DNA of 64,000 nucleotides from JANMJD01 sp963828405 (lineage in GTDB: Bacteria; Actinomycetota; Acidimicrobiia; Acidimicrobiales; Ilumatobacteraceae): assembly GCA_963828405.1 (NCBI GenBank), contig CAWHEG010000031.1, positions 310,001 through 374,000 on the forward strand, in the 5' to 3' direction. The translations under genes were made by a program, and so were the position numbers. A model generated the notes under the pieces. The model was given only the letters and a program-made list of their open reading frames with translations. It did not search any database and was not told the DNA's origin. The number at the start of each line of letters is the position of its first letter. Within the stretch, counting starts at the first letter, position 1. This document shows positions 8,887 to 16,327 of this stretch, one piece after another.

Positions 8887-9915
8887 ATGTCCACCCACCT
8901 GTTCCACGGGCTCGAAGAGCTCTCCGGCCGCACCTGCGTCGTCACCGGAGGGCTCGGCTTCATCGGCTCCAACCTGGCCATCGCCCTCGCCGGGGCCGGC
9001 GCGACGGTGCGGGTGATCGATGCGCTGATCCCGCAGCACGGAGGGAACCCGCGCAACCTCGACCGGGAGGACGGCACCCGCTGGCCGGTCGATGTGCTGG
9101 TCGCCGACCTCGGCGATGCCGCGGTCGCCGGCGTGCTCGACGGCGCCGACTTCGTGTTCAACCTGGCCGGCCAGGTGAGCCACCACGCGAGCATGACCGA
9201 CCCGCTGCGCGACCTCGACCTGAACCTCCGCAGCCATGTCGCCCTGCTCGAGATGGTCCGCCGGGTGTGCCCCGGCGCCCGCCTCGTGATCACCTCGACC
9301 CGCCAGGTCTACGGACGCCCCGAGTACCTGCCGGTCGACGAGCTCCACCCCACCAATCCCGTCGATGTCAACGGCATCGACAAGCTCGCCTGCGAGCAGT
9401 TCCACCTGCTGTACGGCCGGGTCCACGGGTTGCTCCCCACGGTTCTGCGGTTGACCAACATCTTCGGTCCGCGCCAGGACCTGCTCAAGGACGACCTCGG
9501 TGTGCTGCCGGTGTTCGTCCGCCGATCGCTGCGCGGCGAGCGGATCGACCTGTTCGGGTCCGGTGAGCAGCGACGCGACTGTCTCTTCGTCGACGATGCC
9601 GTGCGGGCCATCGCCCTGGCCGCGCTCGTTCCCGATGCGGTCGGTGAGGTGATCAACGTCGGCAACACGACGAGCTGGAGCCTGCGCGAGATCGCCTCGA
9701 CAATGATCGAGGCCGCCGCCAGCGCGGGTGGGATGCGCTTCGTCGAGTTCCCCGCCGATCTCGCCCGGATCGACATCGGGGACTTCGGCTGCGACATCTC
9801 GAAGGCCGCCGCCCTCCTCGGGTGGAAACCCGAGACCACGCTGGAGGAAGCGGTCCGCCAGACCATCACGTTCTACCGTCAGCACCCGTGGTATCTGTCC
9901 CCGTCATCGATCTGA
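8887..9915 (+). CDS. NAD-dependent epimerase/dehydratase (extended SDR, nucleotide-sugar type)
   Basis: Extended short-chain dehydrogenase of about 342 residues. The Rossmann motif is TCVVTGGLGFIGSNLA (residues about 18-33). The catalytic tyrosine region is TSTRQVYGRPEY, but the downstream lysine is in NGIDKLACEQ, where family members usually have YxxxK, so the catalytic tyrosine is replaced or displaced. RDCLFVDDAVRAI and NVGNTTSWSLREIA match nucleotide-sugar epimerases. ATG at 8887. It overlaps the next aminotransferase gene by 28 bp and lies divergent from the membrane glycosyltransferase-like gene, in a likely sugar-nucleotide operon. Confidence 0.85.
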   Translation: MSTHLFHGLEELSGRTCVVTGGLGFIGSNLAIALAGAGATVRVIDALIPQHGGNPRNLDREDGTRWPVDVLVADLGDAAVAGVLDGADFVFNLAGQVSHHASMTDPLRDLDLNLRSHVALLEMVRRVCPGARLVITSTRQVYGRPEYLPVDELHPTNPVDVNGIDKLACEQFHLLYGRVHGLLPTVLRLTNIFGPRQDLLKDDLGVLPVFVRRSLRGERIDLFGSGEQRRDCLFVDDAVRAIALAALVPDAVGEVINVGNTTSWSLREIASTMIEAAASAGGMRFVEFPADLARIDIGDFGCDISKAAALLGWKPETTLEEAVRQTITFYRQHPWYLSPSSI

Positions 9916-10937
9916 GCCGCCGGACCCGCCGTCATGCCGCGGCCTTCGGCGCCGTGGTCGAGCGCGTCACCGCGTCCGGCCACGTGCTCCTCGGGCCGGA
10001 GCTGGAGGCGCTGGAGGCCGAGCTCGCCACCTGGTCGGGCCATCGCCGCGTGCTCGGCGTGGCATCGGGGGCAACCGCGATCCAGCTGGCACTGGCCGCC
10101 CTGGACGTCGGACGCGGCGACGAGGTGCTCGTGCCGGCGTTCACCGCGGTCCCGACCGCGGCTGCGGTCTGCGCGCTCGGTGCCACCCCGGTGTTCGTCG
10201 ACGTCGACCCGGCAACGGCCTCCGTCGGTGCCGGCGCGTGGGAGGCGGCGCGGACCGAGCGGACGAAGGCGATCGTCGTCGTCCACCTCTACGGCCGACC
10301 GGCGGAAGTGCCGGTCACCGACCTCCCCGTGATCGAGGACGCCGCCCAGGCACACGGGGCACTCGATCCGCTCGAACGGACCAGCCGGGCTGTCGCCTAC
10401 TCGTTCTACCCGACCAAGAACCTCGGCGGGATCGGCGACGGTGGGGCGGTGGCCACCGACGACGAGGACATCGCCGAACGCGTCCGGCGCCTGCGCGTGC
10501 ACGGCATGACCGAACAGTACGTGCACGTCGAGCGATCGCAGAACTTCCGCATGTCCGAGCTCGAGGCGGGTTGGCTGCGCATCGGCCTCCCCCATCTGGC
10601 CGCCGACAACGCCCGGCGGCGGGCGATCTCCTCGACGTTGCGCGCCGCGTCGCCGGCGCTCAGGTGGCATGCCGACCACCCCCGCCATGTGCACCACCTG
10701 TGCGTGATCCGGGCCGCCGACCGGGCCGCGACACGCGGCCTGCTCGGTCGGCAGGGCATCGACACGGCGATCCACTACCCCCTGGCGCTCACCCAGCAGC
10801 CTGCATACCGCGACCTCACCCGTGCCGCCTGCCCCGAGGCCGAGGCTTGGGCCGCCGAGTGCGTCTCGCTGCCGTGCTTCCCCGAGATGACCGACGACGA
10901 GGTCACCGGTGTGGCAAAGGCGCTGGCCCGGCTGTGA
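9888..10937 (+). CDS. DegT/DnrJ/EryC1/StrS-family sugar aminotransferase
   Basis: PLP-dependent aminotransferase that usually aminates a keto-sugar nucleotide. The PLP lysine is in SFYPTKNLGGIGDGGAV; VIEDAAQAHGA supplies the ring-binding aspartate; GVASGATAIQLALAAL forms the phosphate pocket; the C-terminal YPLALTQQPAYRDL is typical. With the GTG start at 9888 the protein begins VSVPVIDLSRRTRRHAAAF, normal for the family, and has 349 residues. It overlaps the epimerase, so the two are probably translated together and may act in sequence on one nucleotide sugar. Confidence 0.88.
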   Translation: MVSVPVIDLSRRTRRHAAAFGAVVERVTASGHVLLGPELEALEAELATWSGHRRVLGVASGATAIQLALAALDVGRGDEVLVPAFTAVPTAAAVCALGATPVFVDVDPATASVGAGAWEAARTERTKAIVVVHLYGRPAEVPVTDLPVIEDAAQAHGALDPLERTSRAVAYSFYPTKNLGGIGDGGAVATDDEDIAERVRRLRVHGMTEQYVHVERSQNFRMSELEAGWLRIGLPHLAADNARRRAISSTLRAASPALRWHADHPRHVHHLCVIRAADRAATRGLLGRQGIDTAIHYPLALTQQPAYRDLTRAACPEAEAWAAECVSLPCFPEMTDDEVTGVAKALARL

Positions 10938-10957
10938 GCGCTGGGAAGATGGGACCG

Positions 10958-11689
10958 ATGGGAAACCGCGCCGAACGCAACCCCCTCGTCACCAGCGTGT
11001 CGGCGATGTTCCCGTGCTACAACGACGCTCCGTCGATCGCCAAGATGGTCGGCGATGTCGACAAGGCGCTGCAGGCTCTGGTCGATGATTACGAGATCAT
11101 CGTCGTCAACGACGGCTCCCGCGACGATTCGGCCTCGGTGCTCGACGACCTCGCCGCGGAGTTCTCCGCGCTGCGCGTGATCCACCACGAGCAGAACCGG
11201 GGGTACGGCGGCGCGCTCATCTCGGGGTTCTCGGCGGCGACCAAGGAGTGGATCTTCTACACCGACGGCGACGCCCAGTACGACGCCTCCGAGGTCGCCG
11301 ATCTCGTCGCCGCCGTTCGGCCGGGCACCGACATCGCCCAGGGGTGGAAGATCGGGCGCGGCGACTCCTGGTACCGCAAGGTCATCGGGCGGACGTATCA
11401 CCACGTGGTGAAGCGGCTCTTCAGCCTCAAGGTCCGCGACACCGACTGCGACTTCCGCCTGTTCCGCCGGCAGCTCGTCGTCGACCAACCGCTCACCTCG
11501 ACGAGCGGGGTCATCTGCGTGGAGATGATGCGTCGGTTCGAGCAGGCCGGGGCGTGGTACGTCGAGGTTCCCGTCCACCACTACTTCCGGCCATCCGGGA
11601 AGTCGCAGTTCTTCCGCCTCCCCGCCATTGCCAGGTCGGCTCGACAACTGTTGGCGCTGTGGTGGCGCCTCGTGGTGCGCAACTCCTGA
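10958..11689 (+). CDS. Family 2 glycosyltransferase
   Basis: GT2 enzyme of about 243 residues, of the dolichyl-phosphate-mannose-synthase-like type. Marks are MFPCYNDAPSIAKMV at the start, IIVVNDGSRDDSASVL (first nucleotide-binding aspartate), FYTDGDAQYDASEV (the DxD-like metal site) and GRTYHHVVKRLFSLKVRDTD. No membrane segments are evident. A GGGAAG site lies 9 bases before ATG 10958; an alternative ATG at 10949 is too close to it. Third gene of the plus-strand sugar operon, so it likely transfers the sugar made by the two upstream enzymes. Confidence 0.85.
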   Translation: MGNRAERNPLVTSVSAMFPCYNDAPSIAKMVGDVDKALQALVDDYEIIVVNDGSRDDSASVLDDLAAEFSALRVIHHEQNRGYGGALISGFSAATKEWIFYTDGDAQYDASEVADLVAAVRPGTDIAQGWKIGRGDSWYRKVIGRTYHHVVKRLFSLKVRDTDCDFRLFRRQLVVDQPLTSTSGVICVEMMRRFEQAGAWYVEVPVHHYFRPSGKSQFFRLPAIARSARQLLALWWRLVVRNS

Positions 11690-11717
11690 CCCGGCGCTCC
11701 GGCGGGGACGGGATCGT

Positions 11718-12446
11718 TCAGCAGGCCGTGCCGAGCGACGGCAGGCCGTAAGCCAGGCAGAGCAGTTGGTGGAGCATGCGCCCGGTCGCACCCCAGATCG
11801 TCTCGTCGTCGAGTTCGAAGAAGTGGATCAGCCAGTCATCGGGCGCAGCCCCCCACCGTTCCTCGCGGTGTGTGCCGGGCCGGGTGAGCTCGACGACGGG
11901 CACGAACAGCACGCGATCGACCTCGGCCGGGCTCGGGCTCACCTCGGGGCGGCCATCGAGACGCCCGACGACGGGCACGATGTAGCTGCGGCTGACCAAC
12001 GTGTTGAGATGGTCGAGCTCCCCGCACACCGTCACCAGATCGGGATCAAGACCGACCTCCTCGTGTGCCTCGCGAAGCGCCGCCGAGCGCGGCGACTCGC
12101 CCGGGTCCATCCGGCCGCCCGGGAAGCTGACCTCGCCACCGTGGTGGGAGAGGTGCCGGGAACGGCGGGTGAGCAGCAACTCGGCCCCCTCGGGGCCGTC
12201 GAACATGGCGACGAGCACGGCCGAGGGCCGCGAATCGTCGAAGGCGGGGGTCAAACCCCGGCCGGGATCGTGGGGCGGCACGGAGGCCAGGACCTCGTCG
12301 ACGGAGAGCCGTCTCGCCACGCCGCCGCGGGGCTGCCACGGCGACGGTCGACCAGGCGACCAGGTGGCCGGGCGGGGGATGTGCTGGTCGCCTCCCACCC
12401 GGCGAGCTGGCGCTCGCCCGACCGACCCGCCACTCGCTGCGCTCAT
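11718..12446 (-). CDS. NUDIX hydrolase, CoA pyrophosphatase-like
   Basis: NUDIX hydrolase of 242 residues. The NUDIX box is complete: GGRMDPGESPRSAALREAHEEVGL spans about residues 110-133 (key residues G, E, REAHEEVG). The upstream LLTRRSRHLSHHGGEVSFPG is the UPF0035-like signature found in CoA diphosphatases (NudL/CoaX type), so hydrolysis of CoA or its derivatives to 3',5'-ADP and 4'-phosphopantetheine is likely. The first ~35 residues are Pro/Arg-rich and may not belong to the real protein; a later start is possible. Confidence 0.82.
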   Translation of the reverse strand: MSAASGGSVGRAPARRVGGDQHIPRPATWSPGRPSPWQPRGGVARRLSVDEVLASVPPHDPGRGLTPAFDDSRPSAVLVAMFDGPEGAELLLTRRSRHLSHHGGEVSFPGGRMDPGESPRSAALREAHEEVGLDPDLVTVCGELDHLNTLVSRSYIVPVVGRLDGRPEVSPSPAEVDRVLFVPVVELTRPGTHREERWGAAPDDWLIHFFELDDETIWGATGRMLHQLLCLAYGLPSLGTAC

Positions 12447-12466
12447 GTCGGCCTCACCCCGCGGGC

Positions 12467-12637
12467 TCAGTTACCCGAGGGCACCCAGCCGCTGTCGCGC
12501 AGCTGCCTGAGCAGATCGGGCATGCCGGCGGTCTTCAGGTTGGCGAGCACCCGGCCGGGGGGCTCGTCGCCGCGCTCCCACTCCTCCCAGAAGCCGAGCA
12601 GCTTGGCGACATCGGGGGCGGGCGTCTCGAACGGCAT
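12467..12637 (-). CDS. Small conserved-looking protein, 56 residues
   Basis: A 56-residue acidic/amphipathic protein starting MPFETPAPDVAKLLGFWEEW and ending LLRQLRDSGWVPSGN. It has good codon use and lies between two minus-strand genes with short spacers, so it is probably real. I recognise no domain. Two predicted helices separated by a Gly/Pro turn (RGDEPPGR) are visible. It may be cotranscribed with the NUDIX gene downstream. Confidence 0.6.
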   Translation of the reverse strand: MPFETPAPDVAKLLGFWEEWERGDEPPGRVLANLKTAGMPDLLRQLRDSGWVPSGN

Positions 12638-12663
12638 GCTCCCAGGATAGGGGGTGCGACGGA

Positions 12664-13107
12664 TCATGCGCCCTTGCGGCGCCGGTACAGCCGCACCCCG
12701 CCGGCCGCCGCACGGCCGGCCATCCGACCGATCTCGTCGGAGCGCCCCTGGGAAGCGGCAGGAGCCGGGCGACGGACACGCTCGGCGTAGTTGGTCCGCC
12801 AGGCGACGAAGGCCATCACGGCCCCGACGCCGACCAGCGTCAGCTGCGTTGCGCTCTCGAGGCTGCTGTTGAACGCCACGGCGCTGACCAGCATCGCCCC
12901 GGCGATGGCGAAGTCGGCGAGGCGATGCAGTGGTCGAGGGATCACCCGGAACGCCGAGAGCGGCCCGGCCACGGCCGACGCGTTGATCATCACCAGCAGG
13001 CCGAACACCGACGGGATCAGCGGTCGGGTCGACTGCACGCCCTGTGAGATCAGGGCGATACCCAGGATGTACTCGACCAGCTGATGCATCCAGAACGGGC
13101 GTTTCAC
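12664..13107 (-). CDS. Small integral membrane protein of unknown function
   Basis: A 147-residue protein with about four membrane segments (VEYILGIALISQGVQS, SVFGLLVMINASAVAG, DFAIAGAMLVSAVAFN, LTLVGVGAVMAFVAWR) followed by a basic cytoplasmic tail ending YRRRKGA. No recognised family. It overlaps the end of the upstream L,D-transpeptidase-like gene by 4 bp (ATGA), which points to coupled translation and perhaps an envelope role. Confidence 0.65.
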   Translation of the reverse strand: MKRPFWMHQLVEYILGIALISQGVQSTRPLIPSVFGLLVMINASAVAGPLSAFRVIPRPLHRLADFAIAGAMLVSAVAFNSSLESATQLTLVGVGAVMAFVAWRTNYAERVRRPAPAASQGRSDEIGRMAGRAAAGGVRLYRRRKGA

Positions 13108-14048
13108 GTCCAGGAGTCTGCCGGACCGATGGCGAAGTAGGGGCGTCCAACCGGATCGAGCAGCACCAGGGTGGCGATCAGGTCGTCGATCGCCAGCGAC
13201 ACGCAGCCGCTCGTGGGCTTCACCGGGCCGGCGTCGGCGACTGCGTCGACGTAGTTGTGCCGGTGGAGGAAGATCGCCGCTGCGTACGGCGTCTCGCCCG
13301 GCGCATCCCCCGACACGTCGGGCTCGGTGTTCGCCCCGATGAGCGCCGCATGGACGTAGACGTCGCCGATGCGGGAGAGATCCTCGTCATCGGGGCCCGG
13401 GCAGCCCCGGCGGTCGACCAGATGACCGTACGCCGGGTCGTACGGGGTCGCACCCCAGCAGTCCTGCGGCCGGACCCGACGGTAAGCGCCGCGGACCCCG
13501 GGGTCGTCGCCGTTGCCGAAGAACTGGAAGGTCTGGCCGTCCCAGGCCGTGGCGCTGCCCAGCGGGAAGAACCCGGCCGGAGTCGTCCCGTCACCCGAGC
13601 GCCGCTGGGCGAGCGGCCGCATCCCGTTCCGGCCGACCACGGCCGGTTGGTCGCCCCGCTCGCACGACCAGGAGCCGTCGGCCTCCCGGTGGACGACATC
13701 GACCGCCCCGGTGGTGGCCGCCCAGGCCGCCGTCCGTACGACGACCAACTGGCCCGCCTCCGGGTGGGCGGCGCCGATGACGCCGGCGAGGACGAGATCG
13801 CAGTCGTCATCGACCCCGCGGCGCGAGGCCCGAACCGCCGTCGTCGTCGCCTGGGCGGCGCTGTCGAGCGAATCGGCGACGGGTGGTGCGCCGGGGAGCA
13901 GGTCGGGAACCGGTCGATCGATGGCCGAACCGGTCGGCGACGCCGGCGGCCCGGCATCCGATGCCACCGGAGATCCGCAGCCGACGAGCACCAGCGCGCA
14001 CCACAGCGCCGCCAGGCCGGGGACTCGGGGCGAGGACACCCCGCTCAC
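13104..14048 (-). CDS. YkuD-like L,D-transpeptidase-fold lipoprotein
   Basis: A lipoprotein of 314 residues; the lipobox LVLVGCGSP follows a hydrophobic stretch (LAALWCALVLVG), so lipid attachment at the cysteine is expected. The C-terminal half carries a YkuD-type signature: IFLHRHNYVDAV, then PTSGCVSLAIDDL with the catalytic cysteine in the S-G-C motif. L,D-transpeptidases make 3-3 peptidoglycan cross-links, but this secreted form resembles the YkuD-like/DUF subgroup (tyrosine-poor linker, GTTPAGFFPLG), whose exact reaction is less certain. GTG start at 14048. Confidence 0.75.
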   Translation of the reverse strand: MSGVSSPRVPGLAALWCALVLVGCGSPVASDAGPPASPTGSAIDRPVPDLLPGAPPVADSLDSAAQATTTAVRASRRGVDDDCDLVLAGVIGAAHPEAGQLVVVRTAAWAATTGAVDVVHREADGSWSCERGDQPAVVGRNGMRPLAQRRSGDGTTPAGFFPLGSATAWDGQTFQFFGNGDDPGVRGAYRRVRPQDCWGATPYDPAYGHLVDRRGCPGPDDEDLSRIGDVYVHAALIGANTEPDVSGDAPGETPYAAAIFLHRHNYVDAVADAGPVKPTSGCVSLAIDDLIATLVLLDPVGRPYFAIGPADSWT

Positions 14049-14121
14049 GCTACCCGGGAGCCCCAACCGCAACTGCCGGGCGGCGGCGCCTGATCGGCTG
14101 CGCCGGGCGAGCTGTCGGACG

Positions 14122-14155
14122 CGAAAGGCCCGGACCTCGCGGTCCGGGCCTTTCG
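14122..14155 (-). terminator. Terminator downstream of groEL
   Basis: A 15-bp perfect stem (CGAAAGGCCCGGACC / GGTCCGGGCCTTTCG) with a 4-nt loop sits between the groEL stop codon (14217) and the next minus-strand gene. It should end groES-groEL transcription. Confidence 0.8.
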
Positions 14156-14216
14156 AATTGCTGGTCGACACGGTTCTTCGTCGACACGGTTCCTGGTCGT
14201 CAGATGGAGCCGAGGC

Positions 14217-15869
14217 TCACATCATCCCGCCCATGCCACCCATGCCACCCATGCCGCCCATGCCACCGCCCGGCGCGCCGCCGGCCGGGGCCTTCTCGGG
14301 CTTGTCGGCGACGAGGCACTCGGTGGTGATCACCAGCGCGGCAATCGACGCGGCGTTCTGCAACGCCGCCCGGGTCACCTTGGCCGGATCGATGATCCCG
14401 GCCTTGACCAGGTCCTCCATCTGACCGGTGGCGGCGTTGAAGCCCATGTTCTTCTTGGCCTTCTCGACGTCCTGCACGATGATGCCGCCCTCGAGACCGG
14501 CATTGTCGGCGATCGCCCGGCACGGGGCCTCGAGGGCCTCCCACACCGTGCGAGCGCCCGTGGCCTCGTCACCCTCGAGGGTGGCGATGAACTCGGTGAG
14601 CGACGCACGGGCCCGGAGCAGGGCGGTGCCGCCACCGGCGACGACGCCTTCCTCGATGGCCGCCCTGGTCGCCGAGATGGCGTCCTCGATGCGGTGCTTC
14701 TTCTCCTTGAGCTCGACCTCGGTGGCCGCGCCGACCTTGATCACCGCAACACCGCCGGCCAGCTTGGCGAGACGCTCCTGCAGCTTCTCGCGGTCCCAGT
14801 CGGAATCGGTGTTCTCGATCTCGGCCTTGATCTGGGCGATTCGGCCCTGGACATCGCTGTGGGTGCCGGCGCCGTCGACGATCGTCGTGTTGTCCTTGGT
14901 GATGATCACACGCTTGGCCCGCCCGAGCAGGTCGAGGGTGACGTTCTCGAGCTTGAGTCCGACCTCCTCGGCGATGACCTGGGCGCCGGTGAGCACCGCC
15001 ATGTCCTGGAGCATCGCCTTGCGGCGATCACCGAACCCGGGGGCCTTGACGGCCGTCGAGTTGAACGTGCCACGAATCTTGTTGACCACGAGCGTGGCGA
15101 GGGCCTCGCCCTCGACGTCCTCGGCGATGATCAGCAGGGGGCGACCCGTCTTCATGACCGCCTCGAGTGCCGGCAGCATGGTCTGCACCGAGGAGATCTT
15201 CGACTGGTTCAACAGGATGTACGGATCCTCGATGATCGCCTCCTGGCGCTCGGGATCGGTCACGAAGTACGGCGACAGGTAGCCCTTGTCGAACTGCATC
15301 CCCTCGGTGAACTCGAGCTCGGTGCCGAACGTGTTCGACTCCTCGACGGTGACGACACCGTCCTTGCCGACCTTGTCGATCGCCTCGGCGATGACCGCGC
15401 CGACCGACGGATCGGCGGCCGAGATGGTGGCCACCGCAGCGATGTCGGACTTCTCGTCGACGTCCTTGGCCTGCTTGGCGATGTGGGCGACGACGACGGC
15501 GACAGCCTTCTCCATGCCCTTCTTGAGGCCCATCGGGTTGGCACCGGCGGCGACGTTGCGCATGCCGTGGGCGACCATCGACTGGGCGAGCACCGTGGCA
15601 GTCGTCGTACCGTCACCGGCGACGTCGTTGGTCTTGGTGGCGACCTCCTTGACCAGCTGGGCGCCCATGTTCTCGAAGGGGTCGTCGAGTTCGACTTCCT
15701 TCGCGATGGACACACCGTCGTTGGTGATCGTCGGGGCACCGAACTTCTTGTCGAGCACGACGTTGCGACCCTTCGGGCCGAGGGTGACCTTGACCGTGTT
15801 GGCCAGCTTGTTCACCCCGGACTCGAGGGCGCGACGCGCATCCTCGTCGAATTTGAGCATCTTCACCAT
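14217..15869 (-). CDS. groL: Chaperonin GroEL
   Basis: 60-kDa chaperonin, 550 residues, forming the double-ring folding chamber with GroES. It shows LGPKGRNVVLDKKFGAPTI at the start, the ATPase loop GDGTTTATVLAQ, and the glycine/methionine tail (GGMGGMGGM repeats ending GGMM) of the housekeeping type. The tail suggests the general chaperonin, not a His-rich specialised paralogue. Downstream of groES with a 14-bp gap and under the two CIRCE elements. Confidence 0.98.
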   Translation of the reverse strand: MVKMLKFDEDARRALESGVNKLANTVKVTLGPKGRNVVLDKKFGAPTITNDGVSIAKEVELDDPFENMGAQLVKEVATKTNDVAGDGTTTATVLAQSMVAHGMRNVAAGANPMGLKKGMEKAVAVVVAHIAKQAKDVDEKSDIAAVATISAADPSVGAVIAEAIDKVGKDGVVTVEESNTFGTELEFTEGMQFDKGYLSPYFVTDPERQEAIIEDPYILLNQSKISSVQTMLPALEAVMKTGRPLLIIAEDVEGEALATLVVNKIRGTFNSTAVKAPGFGDRRKAMLQDMAVLTGAQVIAEEVGLKLENVTLDLLGRAKRVIITKDNTTIVDGAGTHSDVQGRIAQIKAEIENTDSDWDREKLQERLAKLAGGVAVIKVGAATEVELKEKKHRIEDAISATRAAIEEGVVAGGGTALLRARASLTEFIATLEGDEATGARTVWEALEAPCRAIADNAGLEGGIIVQDVEKAKKNMGFNAATGQMEDLVKAGIIDPAKVTRAALQNAASIAALVITTECLVADKPEKAPAGGAPGGGMGGMGGMGGMGGMM

Positions 15870-15883
15870 GTGGGTTCAGTGAC

Positions 15884-16177
15884 TCACTTCTCGACGACGG
15901 CGAGGACGTCACGGCTCGACAGGATCAAGAGATCCTTGCCGTCGATCGTGATCTCGGTTCCGCCGTACTTCGAGTAGACGACGGTGTCGCCGACGTTGAT
16001 GTCGAGGGTGATCAGCTCGCCGGTCGTATCCGACCGCTTGCCCGGTCCCACGGCGAGGACGGTGCCCTGCTGGGGCTTCTCCTTCGCCGTGTCGGGGATC
16101 ACGAGACCTGAAGCGGTGGTTGTCTCCGCTTCGTTGGCCTGTACGACGATTCGGTCTTCAAGGGGCTTGAGAGCCAT
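15884..16177 (-). CDS. groS: Co-chaperonin GroES
   Basis: 10-kDa lid of the GroEL chamber, 97 residues with the start at ATG 16177 (MALKPLEDRIVVQ) preceded by a GGAGG site. The mobile loop is EAETTTASGLVIPDTAKEKP and the C-terminus LILSSRDVLAVVEK. A GTG further upstream at 16210 would add residues overlapping the CIRCE box and is rejected. Confidence 0.97.
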   Translation of the reverse strand: MALKPLEDRIVVQANEAETTTASGLVIPDTAKEKPQQGTVLAVGPGKRSDTTGELITLDINVGDTVVYSKYGGTEITIDGKDLLILSSRDVLAVVEK

Positions 16178-16203
16178 GTGCGGGGGCCTCCATTTGCTTG
16201 GCG

Positions 16204-16230
16204 TTAGCACTCGGACGATGAGACTGCTAA
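16204..16230. promoter_or_regulatory. CIRCE element, proximal
   Basis: TTAGCACTC-N9-GACTGCTAA, one mismatch from the HrcA operator consensus TTAGCACTC-N9-GAGTGCTAA. It lies 27 bases upstream of groES. It implies repression by HrcA, released on heat shock when GroEL is occupied. Confidence 0.9.
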
Positions 16231-16252
16231 GGGTAGGCCACCGGACCCCCCG

Positions 16253-16279
16253 TTAGCAACCGCAACCCGAGAGTGCTAA
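16253..16279. promoter_or_regulatory. CIRCE element, distal
   Basis: TTAGCAACC-N9-GAGTGCTAA: the right half is a perfect CIRCE arm and the left half differs at three positions. Two HrcA sites before one chaperonin operon is the usual actinobacterial arrangement. Confidence 0.82.
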
Positions 16280-16327
16280 TCAGACGGGCCGCGGCCGGCG
16301 ATGCGAGCACCGCCGAACGGCACGACT

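Noticed and set aside
16178..16210. Upstream GTG start for groES
   Set aside because: It would put coding sequence in the CIRCE operator; the ATG at 16177 has a GGAGG site and the normal MALKPLEDR start.
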